Below, in pieces: positions 48,881 through 58,410 of a DNA stretch of 64,000 nucleotides. Made by a program: the position numbers and the translations under genes. The notes under the pieces were generated by a model, which worked only from the letters and a program-made list of their open reading frames with translations, ran no database searches and had not been told where the DNA came from. The number at the start of each line of letters is the position of its first letter. Positions within the stretch are counted from its first letter, which is position 1. The stretch is from assembly GCA_015075635.1 (NCBI GenBank), contig JABTUA010000001.1, positions 2,232,001-2,296,000 of the forward strand. Reading direction: 5' to 3'. This DNA is from Polyangiaceae bacterium (lineage in GTDB: Bacteria > Myxococcota_A > Polyangia > Polyangiales > Polyangiaceae).

Positions 48881-51877
48881 ATGTTGCGCCTTCGCCAGCG
48901 ATTCGCCCTGTGCCTCTTGTGCTCGTCACCGTTCTTCGCCGTGAGCGCCTGTCACGACGGCGAGGAGGGTGAAGGCTCCCCCGGCACTGGTGGCAGCGGG
49001 GGCAGCGGCGGTGACTCGGGCACCGACACCGGCACCGACGCCGGCCCGGACAAGGGCGTGTTCGGCGAACAGGTGCCGGTCACCGAGACGCGGGGCCTCG
49101 AAGGCTTGACGGGCGCCGTCAACGCCGTGCGCGACAAGTACGGTTGGATGCACATCTACGCGCGCACCGTCGAGGACGCGATGCGGGTCGAAGGTTGGCT
49201 GATGGCGCGCGATCGCGGCTACCAGCTCGAGATCGCGCGCCGCCTGGCCACCGGAAGGCTGGCGGAGCTGTTCGCAGAGGCGGACGCAGGACAGATCGAG
49301 GACGACATCACGATGCGCACCATCGGGCTGCACCGTGCAGCGAAGGCCATCTACGACGGCATGGACCCGACGAGCGAGCACAAGAAGGCCATCGATGCCT
49401 TCGCCGACGGCGTCACGCAGTGGAACACGGCCTACCGTGCGGGCAAGCTGAAGCCCCCGCAGCAGTTCGAGCTGATGCCGCCCGAGGCGTTCACCGACTG
49501 GTCGCCGGTGGACAGTCTGGCCATGGCGCGGCTGCAGACCTGGTCCTTGTCCTACGACGCCGACGACGACATCGGGCGAAGCGAGACGGTGGAGAAGGTT
49601 CGCGCCGTGTTCAACCCGAGCGCGAGCGATCCCGCCGCCAAGGCTCGCGCCGGCATCCTGATCGACGCCTTCCGCTTCGACCCGCTGGACCCGGCGACAC
49701 CGCTCGTGGGCTTCAAGGACGACCCGCTGCCCAAGGACTTGCTCCGCGGCCCGGGCCCGAGCGCGACGCGCGGACCGGCAGCCCAGAGCGCCCTCGCCAA
49801 GAAGAACGCCTTCGAAAAGAACCTCGCGCCCGAGCTGTCGCCCGGGCTGGCCGCGGCCGCCGCTCCCTTCGTGCGCTCGGTGCGCCGCGTGCGCGATCTG
49901 TTCGGCGGCGACGAGTTCTTCGGCTCGAACAACTGGGGCGTGGCTGGCGCGAAGACGGCGACCGGCAACGCCATGGTGGCCAGCGACCCGCACCTGGGCC
50001 TGTCATCGCCGATGGTGTTCTGGCCGACCCACATCTACGTGGGCAGCGAGACCACCCCCGAGCTCGAGCTCAGCGGCGTCGCGTTCCCAGGCATCCCGGG
50101 CGTCGTGCTGGGCGCGAACCGCAGCCTGGCCTGGGGCTCCACGACCTCGGCCTACGACGTCACCGACGTCTGGAAGGAGAAGGTGTCGGGCGACGGCGCG
50201 GGCGTGATGCTGAAGGGGCAGAAGGTCGCCTTCCAGAAGGTCAGCGAGACCATCAAGATCAAGGGTAAGCCGGACTACACCTGGGACGTGCTGATCGTGC
50301 CGCACCACGGGCCGGTCGTGCCGGAGATCGACGCCGACATGAAGGTGAAGCCGGTGGCGGCGGACGCCAACGTCCTGAGCGTGCGCTGGACCGGGCACCA
50401 GCCGACCGGCGAGTACCAGGCCGTGTTCGACCTGGCGCGGGCCAAGAGCGTCGACGAAGCGCGGCTGGCCCTGCAGCCGTTCGGGACCGGCGCGCAGAAC
50501 TGGATGTTCGCGGACTCGAGCGGCGACGTGTTCATGTTCGCCCAGGGCAAGCTGCCCTACCGCGACAAGAAGGCCTACACCTGGGACCCAGGCACGTTCA
50601 CAGGCACCATGCCCTGCTTCGTGCTCGACGGAGAGAGCGGCGACCACGAGTGGACGGGGTCCTTCCTGGAGGAGCAATACGTGCCGAAGTCGAAGACCCC
50701 CGCTTCGGGCTGGGTCGCGACGGCGAACACCGATCAGATCGGCAGCACCAACGACAACGATCCGACCAACGACCTCCTGCCGAACGGCAAGCCGTTCTAC
50801 ATCGGCTGCGACTTTGCAGAGGGTTTGCGCCAGGGACGCATCCACGAGCGCGTGGGCGCCAAGGCCGGCTCGATGACGCTGGACGAGATGTCGGCGATCC
50901 AGGGCGATCACAGGTCTGGGCTCGGCGCCCGCCTGACCAAGCACCTGGTCGCCGCGCTCACCAAGGCCGAGGCGGAGAAGGCCACGCCCGGGACGCACCC
51001 GGACCTCGCGGCCGCCGTGGCGGATCCGCGCTACGCCGCTGCCGACGTCGCGGACGTGCTCGACGCGCTGGGAAAGTGGGAGACGGAGTCCGATTTCGAC
51101 GCCGCGTCGGGCCTGAACCCGGATGACGAGTCGCTGAACGTCGACGCCAAGGAGGCGCTGGCCGCCAAGGCGACGCTGATCTTCAACGCCTGGCTGGTGC
51201 GCGCCATCGGGCGCGCGCTCGAGGACGAGATGAAGGCCGCGGGCATGGGAAGCCTCGGCACGGCGAACATGGTCAAGGCGTTCGTGCGCATGCTGGAGCA
51301 GGATCCGACCAAGCTCGCGACCTACGACTCGGCGTCGGGCCAGAGCGCGCTGTGGGACGACATGACCACCACCGGCACGGTCGAGAAGAAGGACGATCGT
51401 CTGGTCACGGCGCTGCTCGACGCGGTGGACGACCTGGTGAAGGTGGTCGGAGCCGATCGCACGGCCTGGCGCTGGGGCGCGCTGCACCGGGTCAAGTTCA
51501 AGAGCCTGAACCCCATCTGGTTCGTGGACATCCCGGCGTTCAGCGACCCGCTGTTCAAGCAGGGATTCCCGCGGCCGGGTGACCAGTGGAACGTCGATGC
51601 CTGTAACTTCGGCATCGTGAAGAGCCTCGCCTCGCCCCTCGACTTCAACTACGGCTCGGGCCCCGTCCAGCGATTCGTCGCCGAGGTGACCAAGACCGGC
51701 CCGAAGATCAAGAACGCCCTCCCGGGTGGCACCGTGCTCGCCAAGGAAAGCCCCTTCTTCCGCAACGAGGCCGAGCTCTGGCGCAAGAACCAGACCCACG
51801 ACGTGCCCTTCGAGATGGACGAGGTGAAGGCCGCTGCCGTGGCCCCGGGCGGCGAGCACATCCTGTTCACGAAGTGA
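48881..51877 (+). CDS. Penicillin amidase (Ntn-hydrolase) family lipoprotein
   Basis: The 998-aa precursor has a signal peptide with lipobox Val-Ser-Ala-Cys (Cys24), a Gly/Ser/Thr/Asp linker (30-60) and a penicillin-amidase fold. Ser349 in FFG|SNNWGV is the expected N-terminal nucleophile of the beta chain after self-cleavage, and 'PHLGLSSPMVFWPTHIYV' and 'VVLGANRSLAWGSTTS' follow as in the family. The alpha chain and spacer would be residues about 65-348. It could cleave beta-lactams, acyl-homoserine lactones or other amides; substrate cannot be assigned. Lipidation would hold it on the cell surface or periplasm. Confidence 0.9.
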   Translation: MLRLRQRFALCLLCSSPFFAVSACHDGEEGEGSPGTGGSGGSGGDSGTDTGTDAGPDKGVFGEQVPVTETRGLEGLTGAVNAVRDKYGWMHIYARTVEDAMRVEGWLMARDRGYQLEIARRLATGRLAELFAEADAGQIEDDITMRTIGLHRAAKAIYDGMDPTSEHKKAIDAFADGVTQWNTAYRAGKLKPPQQFELMPPEAFTDWSPVDSLAMARLQTWSLSYDADDDIGRSETVEKVRAVFNPSASDPAAKARAGILIDAFRFDPLDPATPLVGFKDDPLPKDLLRGPGPSATRGPAAQSALAKKNAFEKNLAPELSPGLAAAAAPFVRSVRRVRDLFGGDEFFGSNNWGVAGAKTATGNAMVASDPHLGLSSPMVFWPTHIYVGSETTPELELSGVAFPGIPGVVLGANRSLAWGSTTSAYDVTDVWKEKVSGDGAGVMLKGQKVAFQKVSETIKIKGKPDYTWDVLIVPHHGPVVPEIDADMKVKPVAADANVLSVRWTGHQPTGEYQAVFDLARAKSVDEARLALQPFGTGAQNWMFADSSGDVFMFAQGKLPYRDKKAYTWDPGTFTGTMPCFVLDGESGDHEWTGSFLEEQYVPKSKTPASGWVATANTDQIGSTNDNDPTNDLLPNGKPFYIGCDFAEGLRQGRIHERVGAKAGSMTLDEMSAIQGDHRSGLGARLTKHLVAALTKAEAEKATPGTHPDLAAAVADPRYAAADVADVLDALGKWETESDFDAASGLNPDDESLNVDAKEALAAKATLIFNAWLVRAIGRALEDEMKAAGMGSLGTANMVKAFVRMLEQDPTKLATYDSASGQSALWDDMTTTGTVEKKDDRLVTALLDAVDDLVKVVGADRTAWRWGALHRVKFKSLNPIWFVDIPAFSDPLFKQGFPRPGDQWNVDACNFGIVKSLASPLDFNYGSGPVQRFVAEVTKTGPKIKNALPGGTVLAKESPFFRNEAELWRKNQTHDVPFEMDEVKAAAVAPGGEHILFTK

Positions 51878-51882
51878 GCCAG

Positions 51883-51899
51883 CTTCGACTTGCTCGAAG
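51883..51899. terminator. Short hairpin between convergent genes
   Basis: CTTCGA and TCGAAG flank a 5-base loop just after the penicillin-acylase stop codon, followed by AAA. It could serve as a weak terminator; stem length is only 6 bp. Confidence 0.3.
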
Positions 51900-51949
51900 A
51901 AACCCGCACCTGACGCGATTCCCGTGGCCCCAGCTGGCGCAACACGAGG

Positions 51950-52414
51950 CTACCCGACCGGCAGTCCACCTTCGCCGTAGTCCACCACGCGCACTCCGCG
52001 CCGGTGCTTCGCGGCTTCGGTGGCGACGCGGAGCTTCTCGTACAGGGCGACCACGTCGGTCCGGAGCGCGTCCAGCCTGAGCTTGGGGCTGGTGCTGTCG
52101 ATGGCCTCGAGGACCACGTTCCCCGTGCCCATGATGCGCTGGCCGAACGGGCGCTCCACCACGTAGTCGGTGATGCGGTACAGATCGACCTGCTCCAGCT
52201 TCTTCGAGAAGAGGCCGATCTCCACCACGATGCGCTGGGTGGTGATCTTGTAGTGCTTGGATTTCGCGCGCAGCCACAGGAACGGCAGCGCGAGCCCCAG
52301 CGTGACCATGCAGAGCAGCAGCATCCCCACGCCGGGCACCAGGGCAGGGGAGCCCTCGAACAGCACCTGCTCGCTGGTGGCGTCCGGCGGCGCCGGGGTC
52401 TGCTCCGCGCTCAA
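51950..52414 (-). CDS. Bacterial PH-domain (DUF304/YdbT-like) membrane protein
   Basis: The 154-aa protein has one hydrophobic hairpin (about 27-50) and a bacterial PH domain ('HYKITTQRIVVEIGLFSKKLEQVDLYRITDY' as the core region and 'ERPFGQRIMGTGNVVLEA'), as in YdbS/YdbT-like proteins. It probably sits on the inner membrane. The start is a TTG that overlaps the stop of the TPR gene upstream (TTGA), so both are coupled. Function is unknown. Confidence 0.83.
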   Translation of the reverse strand: MSAEQTPAPPDATSEQVLFEGSPALVPGVGMLLLCMVTLGLALPFLWLRAKSKHYKITTQRIVVEIGLFSKKLEQVDLYRITDYVVERPFGQRIMGTGNVVLEAIDSTSPKLRLDALRTDVVALYEKLRVATEAAKHRRGVRVVDYGEGGLPVG

Positions 52415-53187
52415 AGCCGGCCTCCGAGCCGCAGGCCGCCCGGGGTCACCGTCAGGTGCAGAGGGGCGGCCGCTGCTGGCTCGGACTTCTTGCGCGACAG
52501 GAGCGCCCAGGTCACGCCCCCGGCGGCGACCACCGTTCCCGCGATGAGCAGCACGTTGGCGGTCGTCGCCATGCTCTTGGCGCTGTCGTATTCGTCCTGC
52601 GCGTCCGCCGACACGGGGTTGTCCTGAGCGTCGTCACGCTTGCTCTTGGCCTGAAGCCCGACGAAGAGGCCTGCCCCGACCGCGGCCACGCCGACACCCG
52701 TCACGACCCACGGCAGCACACCGGGGCCCTTGCTCGACTTCACGGGCTCGGGCTTGGGCTTCGCCGGCTCCGGCGCCTTGGGGGTCGTCGTCTCCGGCTG
52801 GGTGCGCGCCTTCTCCTTCTCGATCTGCGCCTTCAGGGTTTCCATGCGGCGCTCGAGGGCCCCGCGGTCCTTGGCGTTCGGGGCCTTCTCCAGGTACTTG
52901 GTATAGGCGTCGATGGCCTTCTGGTTCTCGCCGAGGCCCTCGTAAGCGCGGCCCAGGTTGTAGAGCAGGACCGCCTCGTCGTGCAGGGAGTACGCGCGCT
53001 CGAGGAGCTGCGCCGCCTCGTCGAACTTCCCCTGGCGGTAGAGGTCCGCGCTCTGCTCGAAGAGCTCCAAGGCCTCGGTCTTCGGGTCTTTCTTGGCTTT
53101 GGGCTGAGCTTCAGCCGACAATGTGGGACACCCGATTACCAAGGCCAGAAGGACGCCCGGTAGAACCCTTGTGACGATGCGAGGCAT
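52411..53187 (-). CDS. Exported TPR protein with membrane helices
   Basis: The 258-aa product has a signal peptide (about 1-27, ending AEA), three TPR-like repeats (about 35-115, 'ALELFEQSADLYRQGKFDEAAQLLERAY'-type units), a Pro/Lys/Glu-rich spacer (about 128-155), and two hydrophobic helices (about 160-178 and 210-230) separated by an acidic loop. This layout is common in myxobacterial envelope proteins. It is divergent from the PEGA kinase gene with a 38-bp gap, so the two may share a regulatory region. Confidence 0.8.
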   Translation of the reverse strand: MPRIVTRVLPGVLLALVIGCPTLSAEAQPKAKKDPKTEALELFEQSADLYRQGKFDEAAQLLERAYSLHDEAVLLYNLGRAYEGLGENQKAIDAYTKYLEKAPNAKDRGALERRMETLKAQIEKEKARTQPETTTPKAPEPAKPKPEPVKSSKGPGVLPWVVTGVGVAAVGAGLFVGLQAKSKRDDAQDNPVSADAQDEYDSAKSMATTANVLLIAGTVVAAGGVTWALLSRKKSEPAAAAPLHLTVTPGGLRLGGRL

Positions 53188-53225
53188 TTTGCTAGGCTTG
53201 TTCGCTTGAGAGCATAGCAGGGGGA

Positions 53226-54866
53226 ATGGGCGCAGCGGAATCAACTAGCTTGGACACCATCGGCCGGTACGAGGTCGTCGGACGCCTGGCGGTGGGCGGC
53301 ATGGCCGAGATCTTGCTCGGAAGGCTGCGCGGCCCGAGTGGATTCGAACGCGCCGTCGTGATCAAGCGGATTCTGCCGCACCTGGCCGAACAGCCCGCTT
53401 TCGTCGACATGTTCCTGGACGAGGCCCGCCTGGCGGCCCGCATTCAGCACCGAAACGTGGTGCAGGTGCACGAGCTCGGGCAGGACGGGAAGAACCTGTT
53501 TCTCACGATGGAGTACCTGGAGGGCGAGAACGCTGCCGGGATCATCCGTCGCAGCCTGCTGAGCGAGCAGGAGATCGGGGTCGCGCTGTGCGCTTACATC
53601 GTGGCCGAAGCCTGCGCCGGCCTGCACGCCGCCCATGAGCTCAAGGATCCGGACGGGCGCCCGCTGAACCTCGTTCACCGGGACGTCTCACCTCAGAACA
53701 TCTTCGTGACTTACGGCGGTGGGGTCCGGGTGCTCGACTTCGGGATCGCCAAGGCGGCGGACCGCACTGCCCACACCGAGGTGGGGCAGCTCAAGGGAAA
53801 GTTCGAGTACATGGCCCCGGAACAGTGCCGGGGCAAAGCCATCGACCGGCGCTGCGACGTCTTCGCCCTGGGCATCGTGCTCTACGAGCTGCTGACCCGG
53901 AGGCGGCTCTTCAAGCGGGACACCAAGCTGGCGGTGCTCGAGGCCGTCTGCCGAGAGATGCCCGCGCCGCCCAGCAAGGTCATCGAGGGCTGCCCGGAGT
54001 CGCTCGATCGGGTGGCGATGAAGGCCTTGGCGAAGCGCGCCGACGACCGTTACGCGACGGCCGCCGACATGCGCCGGGACCTGATGGCCGTGGTGCGGGA
54101 GCTGCTCGGAGTGGACGACCCGGAGGACGCTCTGGTCGGGATGATGCAGCGGCTGTTCGGCGACCGCATCGCCGAGAAGAACGAGATGTTGCGCCGGGTT
54201 CGCGCCGGCGGCTCCGTGGGCGCGGTGCCGACCGCCGAGGCGGACGCCGCGGTGGAGATCCCGGAGCTCGAAGGGATGCTGGCGGACACCGGGGCTTCCG
54301 GCGTGGGGTCGAACCCGCGCGGCCAGCTGGAGAGCGGCTTCACCTTCGGCGGGTCGCACGCGGGCTCCGGAGTGGACGCGCTCGCTCAAGCGGCGGCGCA
54401 GAAGCGCAAGACGCAGGCCGCGATCGTGGCGGCCATGGCCGCCGCCGGGACGGTGTTCGTGCTCGGCATCGTGATCGTGGTGCTGAGCATGCCGAAGCCC
54501 AACGGGGTCGCGCTGAGCCAAGGGACGGGAGCGCTGCGGGTCCCGGCGTCGTTCTGGGCGAAGCCGGAGCCGCCGGCGCCCCCGGTGGCGAGCGAGGTCG
54601 TGTTCAAGGTGGTCAGCAATCCCGCCGGCGCCACGCTGCTCGTGGACGGCGTCGAGAAGGGCCCGACCCCCATCGAGGTCAAGCTGCCGCGGGGCGACCA
54701 AGCCGTCGAGCTGACGCTCAGGCGCGAGGGCTACGCCGACGCCGTCGAGAAGGTCACGCCGGACGAGAACCAGCGCTTCCGCGTCTCGCTGACCCGCGAG
54801 AAGGCGAAGGGCGGCGGCGCCGCACCAGTCAAGCAGACGGGCGGCGGCTTCCACCGCTTCGACTGA
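53226..54866 (+). CDS. Transmembrane Ser/Thr protein kinase with extracytoplasmic PEGA domain
   Basis: The 546-aa kinase has a Hanks domain (14-285) with Lys47, HRDVSPQN (151-158) and DFG (171-173). The Lys of HRDLKPxN is replaced by Ser, a variant frequent in myxobacterial kinases and expected to be active. An acidic/Gly linker leads to one membrane helix (about 400-420), followed outside by a PEGA domain (about 462-512, 'SNPAGATLLVDGVEKGPTP'). The receptor form suggests sensing of a wall or matrix signal. AGGGGG precedes the ATG. It is two genes upstream of an FHA-GGDEF protein. Confidence 0.92.
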   Translation: MGAAESTSLDTIGRYEVVGRLAVGGMAEILLGRLRGPSGFERAVVIKRILPHLAEQPAFVDMFLDEARLAARIQHRNVVQVHELGQDGKNLFLTMEYLEGENAAGIIRRSLLSEQEIGVALCAYIVAEACAGLHAAHELKDPDGRPLNLVHRDVSPQNIFVTYGGGVRVLDFGIAKAADRTAHTEVGQLKGKFEYMAPEQCRGKAIDRRCDVFALGIVLYELLTRRRLFKRDTKLAVLEAVCREMPAPPSKVIEGCPESLDRVAMKALAKRADDRYATAADMRRDLMAVVRELLGVDDPEDALVGMMQRLFGDRIAEKNEMLRRVRAGGSVGAVPTAEADAAVEIPELEGMLADTGASGVGSNPRGQLESGFTFGGSHAGSGVDALAQAAAQKRKTQAAIVAAMAAAGTVFVLGIVIVVLSMPKPNGVALSQGTGALRVPASFWAKPEPPAPPVASEVVFKVVSNPAGATLLVDGVEKGPTPIEVKLPRGDQAVELTLRREGYADAVEKVTPDENQRFRVSLTREKAKGGGAAPVKQTGGGFHRFD

Positions 54867-54912
54867 GGCGCCTCGACGGCGGGCGCCTCGGGTGCCATAT
54901 CCGGGGCTCGCC

Positions 54913-56964
54913 ATGAGCCTGGTCCCGCTCCGCCGCCATCGAAGCGCTCCGTCGCCGAGCGAGCTCCGGGCCTTCTTGCCGACCTCCCGCGCGGAGATGG
55001 ACGCCCGGGGCTGGGAAGAGCTCGACATCCTGATCGTGACCGGCGACGCCTACGTGGATCATCCGGCGTTCGGGCCGGTGCTGATCGCGCGCTTCCTGGA
55101 GGGGCGAGGCTACCGCGTGGGCCTCTTGGCTCAGCCCCGCTGGGACGGTCCCGAAGCGCTCCGGGTGATGGGGCGGCCGCGCCTCTTCGTCGGCGTCAGC
55201 GCCGGCAACCTGGACAGCATGCTGAACAAGCTCACCGCGCAGAAGAAGGTGCGCTCCGACGACCAGTACTCGCCCGGCGGGCGCCCGAACCAGCGCCCGA
55301 ACCGCGCGAGCATCGTCTACGCCAACCTGTGCCGGCAGGCGTTTCCGGGCCTGCCGGTGGTGCTCGGCGGGATCGAGGCGTCCCTGCGGCGCATCGCGCA
55401 CTACGACTACTGGTCGGACTCGGTGCGGCGCTCCGTGCTGCTCGACGCCAAGGCGGACCTCCTGGTGTTCGGCATGGGCGAGCGCGCCGCTTGGGAGATC
55501 GCCCAGCGGCTCGCGGCCGGCGAGCGCGCGAGCGACCTCCACGACGTCCGAGGCACCGCGGTGGTCAAGAAGAACCCGGCCGAGTGGCAGCCGCTCGCGG
55601 ACGCCCCGAGTCGCTTCGTGACGGACGGCAAGCTGGTGGTCTTGCCGTCCTTCGACGACGTGAGCCGTGACAAGCGCGCGTTCGCCAAGATGACGGCGCT
55701 CTTCCAGAAGGAGACGAACGCCCACAACGGGCGTCCCTTGCTGCAAGTTCACGGTCAGGAGGCCGTGTACCTGAACCCGCCTGCGTTGCCGCTGGCGGAG
55801 GCCGACATGGATGGCCTGTACGCGCTGCCCTTCGCGCGGCGCCCGCACTTCTCGTACGGGCAGGAGCGCATCCCCGCCTTCGAGACCGTCAAGCACTCGA
55901 TCGTGACGATGCGCGGCTGCTTCGGCGGCTGCACCTTCTGCAGCATCACCGAGCACGAGGGCCGGATCATCCAGAGCCGGTCGGAACGGAGCGTGCTCGA
56001 CGAAATCCGGCAGCTCTCCCGCATGAGCGGCTTCTCCGGGGTCGTGACCGACGTCGGCGGCCCCACCGCCAACATGTACAAGCTGCACTGCAAGGAGCCG
56101 AAGATCGAAGCGGCGTGCCGCCGGCTCTCCTGCGTTCACCCTGGGGTGTGCGAGAACCTCGTCACCGATCACGATCCGCTCGTGCAGCTCCTGCGCAAGG
56201 TGAGGCGCGAGAAGGGAGTGAAGCGAGTCTTCATCGCCTCCGGCGTGCGCTACGACTTGGCGGTGAAGAGCCCGGCCTTCATCCGCGAGCTCGCCGAGCA
56301 CCACACCGGAGGGCAGCTCTCGGTCGCGCCCGAGCACGTCGATCCCGAGGTGCTCGACAAGATGAAGAAGCCCGGAGTCGAGACCTACGAGAGGTTCGCG
56401 CAGGCGTTCTGTCAGGCCAGCGACGCCGCCGGCAAGGAGCAGTACCTGGTGCCGTACTACATCACCGGGCATCCGGGCTCGACGCTCGCGGACACCATCG
56501 AGCTCGCGCGCTACCTGAAGCGGAACGACATGCGCCCGCGCCAGGTCCAAGACTTCATCCCCACGCCGATGGCGGTGGCCACGGCGATGTACTTCACGGG
56601 CCTCGACCCGTTCACGGGAGAGCCGGTGCCGGTGGCGCGGGAGCTGCGCGACAAGCGGCTCTTGAAGGCGCTGATCTTCTGGTGGGATCCCGAGCACTGG
56701 CCGCTGGCCCGGGAAGCGCTGAGAAAGGCCGGCAGGAGCGACCTGATCGGCACCAGAGACAGCGCGCTGATCCCGCCGGCTCGTCCGGCCCGGGAGGGAC
56801 CGCCCAAGGGAGGATGGTATAAGGGCGGACGTGTCGAGCGAGGGCCACGGACGGCGTCCCACGGGCGTGCCCAAGACGCTCAAGGCGGAGGAGGGCGTGC
56901 AGAGCGAGGTGATGCGCCGCGTGAAGGCGCCGCACCGCCCCGTGCTGGTCGTCGTCAGCGGTAG
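54913..56964 (+). CDS. YgiQ family radical SAM protein
   Basis: The 683-aa protein has a B12-binding-like N-terminal region, the conserved YgiQ text 'YSPGGRPNQRPNRASIVYAN', a radical SAM core with Cys336, Cys340 and Cys343 in RGCFGGCTFC, and the DUF3362-type C-terminal region ('LRDKRLLKALIFWWDPEHW'). The reaction is unknown. The last about 45 residues run in a second frame over the start of the FHA-GGDEF gene, and this Arg/Gly-rich tail is not expected for the family. ATG 54913 was chosen over 54892 from the usual N-terminus 'SLVPLRRHR'. Confidence 0.85.
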   Translation: MSLVPLRRHRSAPSPSELRAFLPTSRAEMDARGWEELDILIVTGDAYVDHPAFGPVLIARFLEGRGYRVGLLAQPRWDGPEALRVMGRPRLFVGVSAGNLDSMLNKLTAQKKVRSDDQYSPGGRPNQRPNRASIVYANLCRQAFPGLPVVLGGIEASLRRIAHYDYWSDSVRRSVLLDAKADLLVFGMGERAAWEIAQRLAAGERASDLHDVRGTAVVKKNPAEWQPLADAPSRFVTDGKLVVLPSFDDVSRDKRAFAKMTALFQKETNAHNGRPLLQVHGQEAVYLNPPALPLAEADMDGLYALPFARRPHFSYGQERIPAFETVKHSIVTMRGCFGGCTFCSITEHEGRIIQSRSERSVLDEIRQLSRMSGFSGVVTDVGGPTANMYKLHCKEPKIEAACRRLSCVHPGVCENLVTDHDPLVQLLRKVRREKGVKRVFIASGVRYDLAVKSPAFIRELAEHHTGGQLSVAPEHVDPEVLDKMKKPGVETYERFAQAFCQASDAAGKEQYLVPYYITGHPGSTLADTIELARYLKRNDMRPRQVQDFIPTPMAVATAMYFTGLDPFTGEPVPVARELRDKRLLKALIFWWDPEHWPLAREALRKAGRSDLIGTRDSALIPPARPAREGPPKGGWYKGGRVERGPRTASHGRAQDAQGGGGRAERGDAPREGAAPPRAGRRQR

Positions 56965-57751
56965 CGAGAAGGACGTCGGCAGCCGCGTGATCGTCGATCG
57001 CACGCTGCTGCTCGGGCGGGATCCCGACGCCGCGCTCACGCTGTCGGATGGTCTCGTCTCCTGGCACCACGCCAGCATCGACGATCGGGGCGACGCCTGG
57101 GCGCTGGTCGATCTCGGCAGCACCAACGGGGTCACGCTGAACGGTGAGAAGGTCACCGACGCTGTGCTCTCTCCCAACGACAACATAGTGCTCGGGACGA
57201 CCGTGGTCCGCTTCGAGCTCCAGGACGGGGTCGCGCAGGCCTACAACCAGGTCGTCGAACGCTTGCTGAACATCGACGACCTGTCCGGGCTGTTCGTGCG
57301 ACGCAAGTTCGACGCCGAGCTCGAGCAGATGATCGACGCCGCCAAGCGCCAGAGCAAGACGGTGGCGCTGCTGGTCATGGACCTGGACGGCATCAAGAAG
57401 ATCAACGACACCCACGGGCACCTGTTCGGTGCCTACGTGATCGGCGCGAGCGGCAAGCTCATCGGACAGGTCGTGGGCCAGCGCGGCATCGGATCGCGCT
57501 TCGGTGGGGACGAGTTCTTGGCGGCGCTGCCCGGGTTCGAGGCGGAAGCGGCGGTCGGCGTGGCGGAGGAGATCCGTGCCGCGATCGGCTCACACCCGTT
57601 CGAGAAGGACGGCATCCCGCTCAGACCGGGCATCTCCATCGGCGTGGCGACGTTCCCGGCGGACGCGGCGGACGCGAAGGACCTGTTCCAAAAGGCGGAC
57701 GAGGCGCTGTACCGCGCGAAGCAGGGTGGTAAGAATCGCGTCTGCCGCTGA
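56831..57751 (+). CDS. FHA-GGDEF diguanylate cyclase
   Basis: The 306-aa protein has an N-terminal tail (1-35) with Thr11 and Thr16, an FHA domain (about 36-130, with Gly62-Arg63, His80 and Asn99 of STNG) and a GGDEF domain with an intact GGDEF signature (225-229) and 'DLDGIKKINDTHGH'. It should make cyclic di-GMP. The inhibitory RxxD site five residues before GGDEF is absent. Start GTG 56831 has AAGGGCGG upstream; ATG 56912 is a shorter option that would remove the tail. The overall layout recalls Bdellovibrio DgcB. It overlaps the YgiQ-type gene by 134 bp. Confidence 0.87.
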   Translation: MSSEGHGRRPTGVPKTLKAEEGVQSEVMRRVKAPHRPVLVVVSGSEKDVGSRVIVDRTLLLGRDPDAALTLSDGLVSWHHASIDDRGDAWALVDLGSTNGVTLNGEKVTDAVLSPNDNIVLGTTVVRFELQDGVAQAYNQVVERLLNIDDLSGLFVRRKFDAELEQMIDAAKRQSKTVALLVMDLDGIKKINDTHGHLFGAYVIGASGKLIGQVVGQRGIGSRFGGDEFLAALPGFEAEAAVGVAEEIRAAIGSHPFEKDGIPLRPGISIGVATFPADAADAKDLFQKADEALYRAKQGGKNRVCR

Positions 57752-57766
57752 CTCCTGGAGAGAGCG

Positions 57767-58402
57767 ATGTCGGAAGATAACGTCTTCGTGATCAATCACC
57801 CCTTGATCCAGCACAAGCTCACGCTGATGCGGAGGAAGGACACCAGCACCAGCTCGTTCCGCGCGCTCTTGCAGGAGCTCAGCATGCTGATGGCCTACGA
57901 GGTCACCCGCGACCTGCCGCTGGTGATGGAGGACATCGAGACGCCGCTCTCGCCGATGCGAGCGCCGCTGCTCGAAGGCAAGAAGATCGTGCTGATTAGC
58001 GTGCTCCGTGCCGGCACCGGCATGCTGGACGGCATGCTGCGCATCGTGCCGAGCGCTCGAGTCGGTCACATCGGCCTGTACCGGGATCCCAAGACGCTGG
58101 AGCCGGTCGAGTACTTCTTCAAGGTGCCGAGCGAGATGCACGATCGCGACGTGATCGTCATGGACCCCATGCTGGCGACCGGCAACAGCGCCGCCGCAGC
58201 GGTCGCCCGCGTGAAGGCGACTGGGCCCAAGAGCGTCAAGTACGTCTGCCTGCTCGCCGCGCCCGAGGGCATCGCCACGTTCCGGAGGCAGCACCCGGAC
58301 GTGCCGATCTACACGCCCGCCATCGACGAGCGGCTGAACGACCACGGCTACATCCTGCCGGGGCTCGGTGACGCCGGCGACCGGCTCTACGGCACCAAGT
58401 AA
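57767..58402 (+). CDS. upp: Uracil phosphoribosyltransferase
   Basis: The 211-aa enzyme converts uracil and PRPP to UMP in pyrimidine salvage. It has the PRPP loop [11 protein letters not shown] (132-142), the N-terminal '[12 protein letters not shown]' and the C-terminal uracil-binding '[15 protein letters not shown]'. Length is standard. GGAGAG precedes the ATG at good spacing. It follows the GGDEF gene by 15 bp, so cotranscription is possible. Confidence 0.96.
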   Translation: MSEDNVFVINHPLIQHKLTLMRRKDTSTSSFRALLQELSMLMAYEVTRDLPLVMEDIETPLSPMRAPLLEGKKIVLISVLRAGTGMLDGMLRIVPSARVGHIGLYRDPKTLEPVEYFFKVPSEMHDRDVIVMDPMLATGNSAAAAVARVKATGPKSVKYVCLLAAPEGIATFRRQHPDVPIYTPAIDERLNDHGYILPGLGDAGDRLYGTK

Positions 58403-58410
58403 CACGGGGT

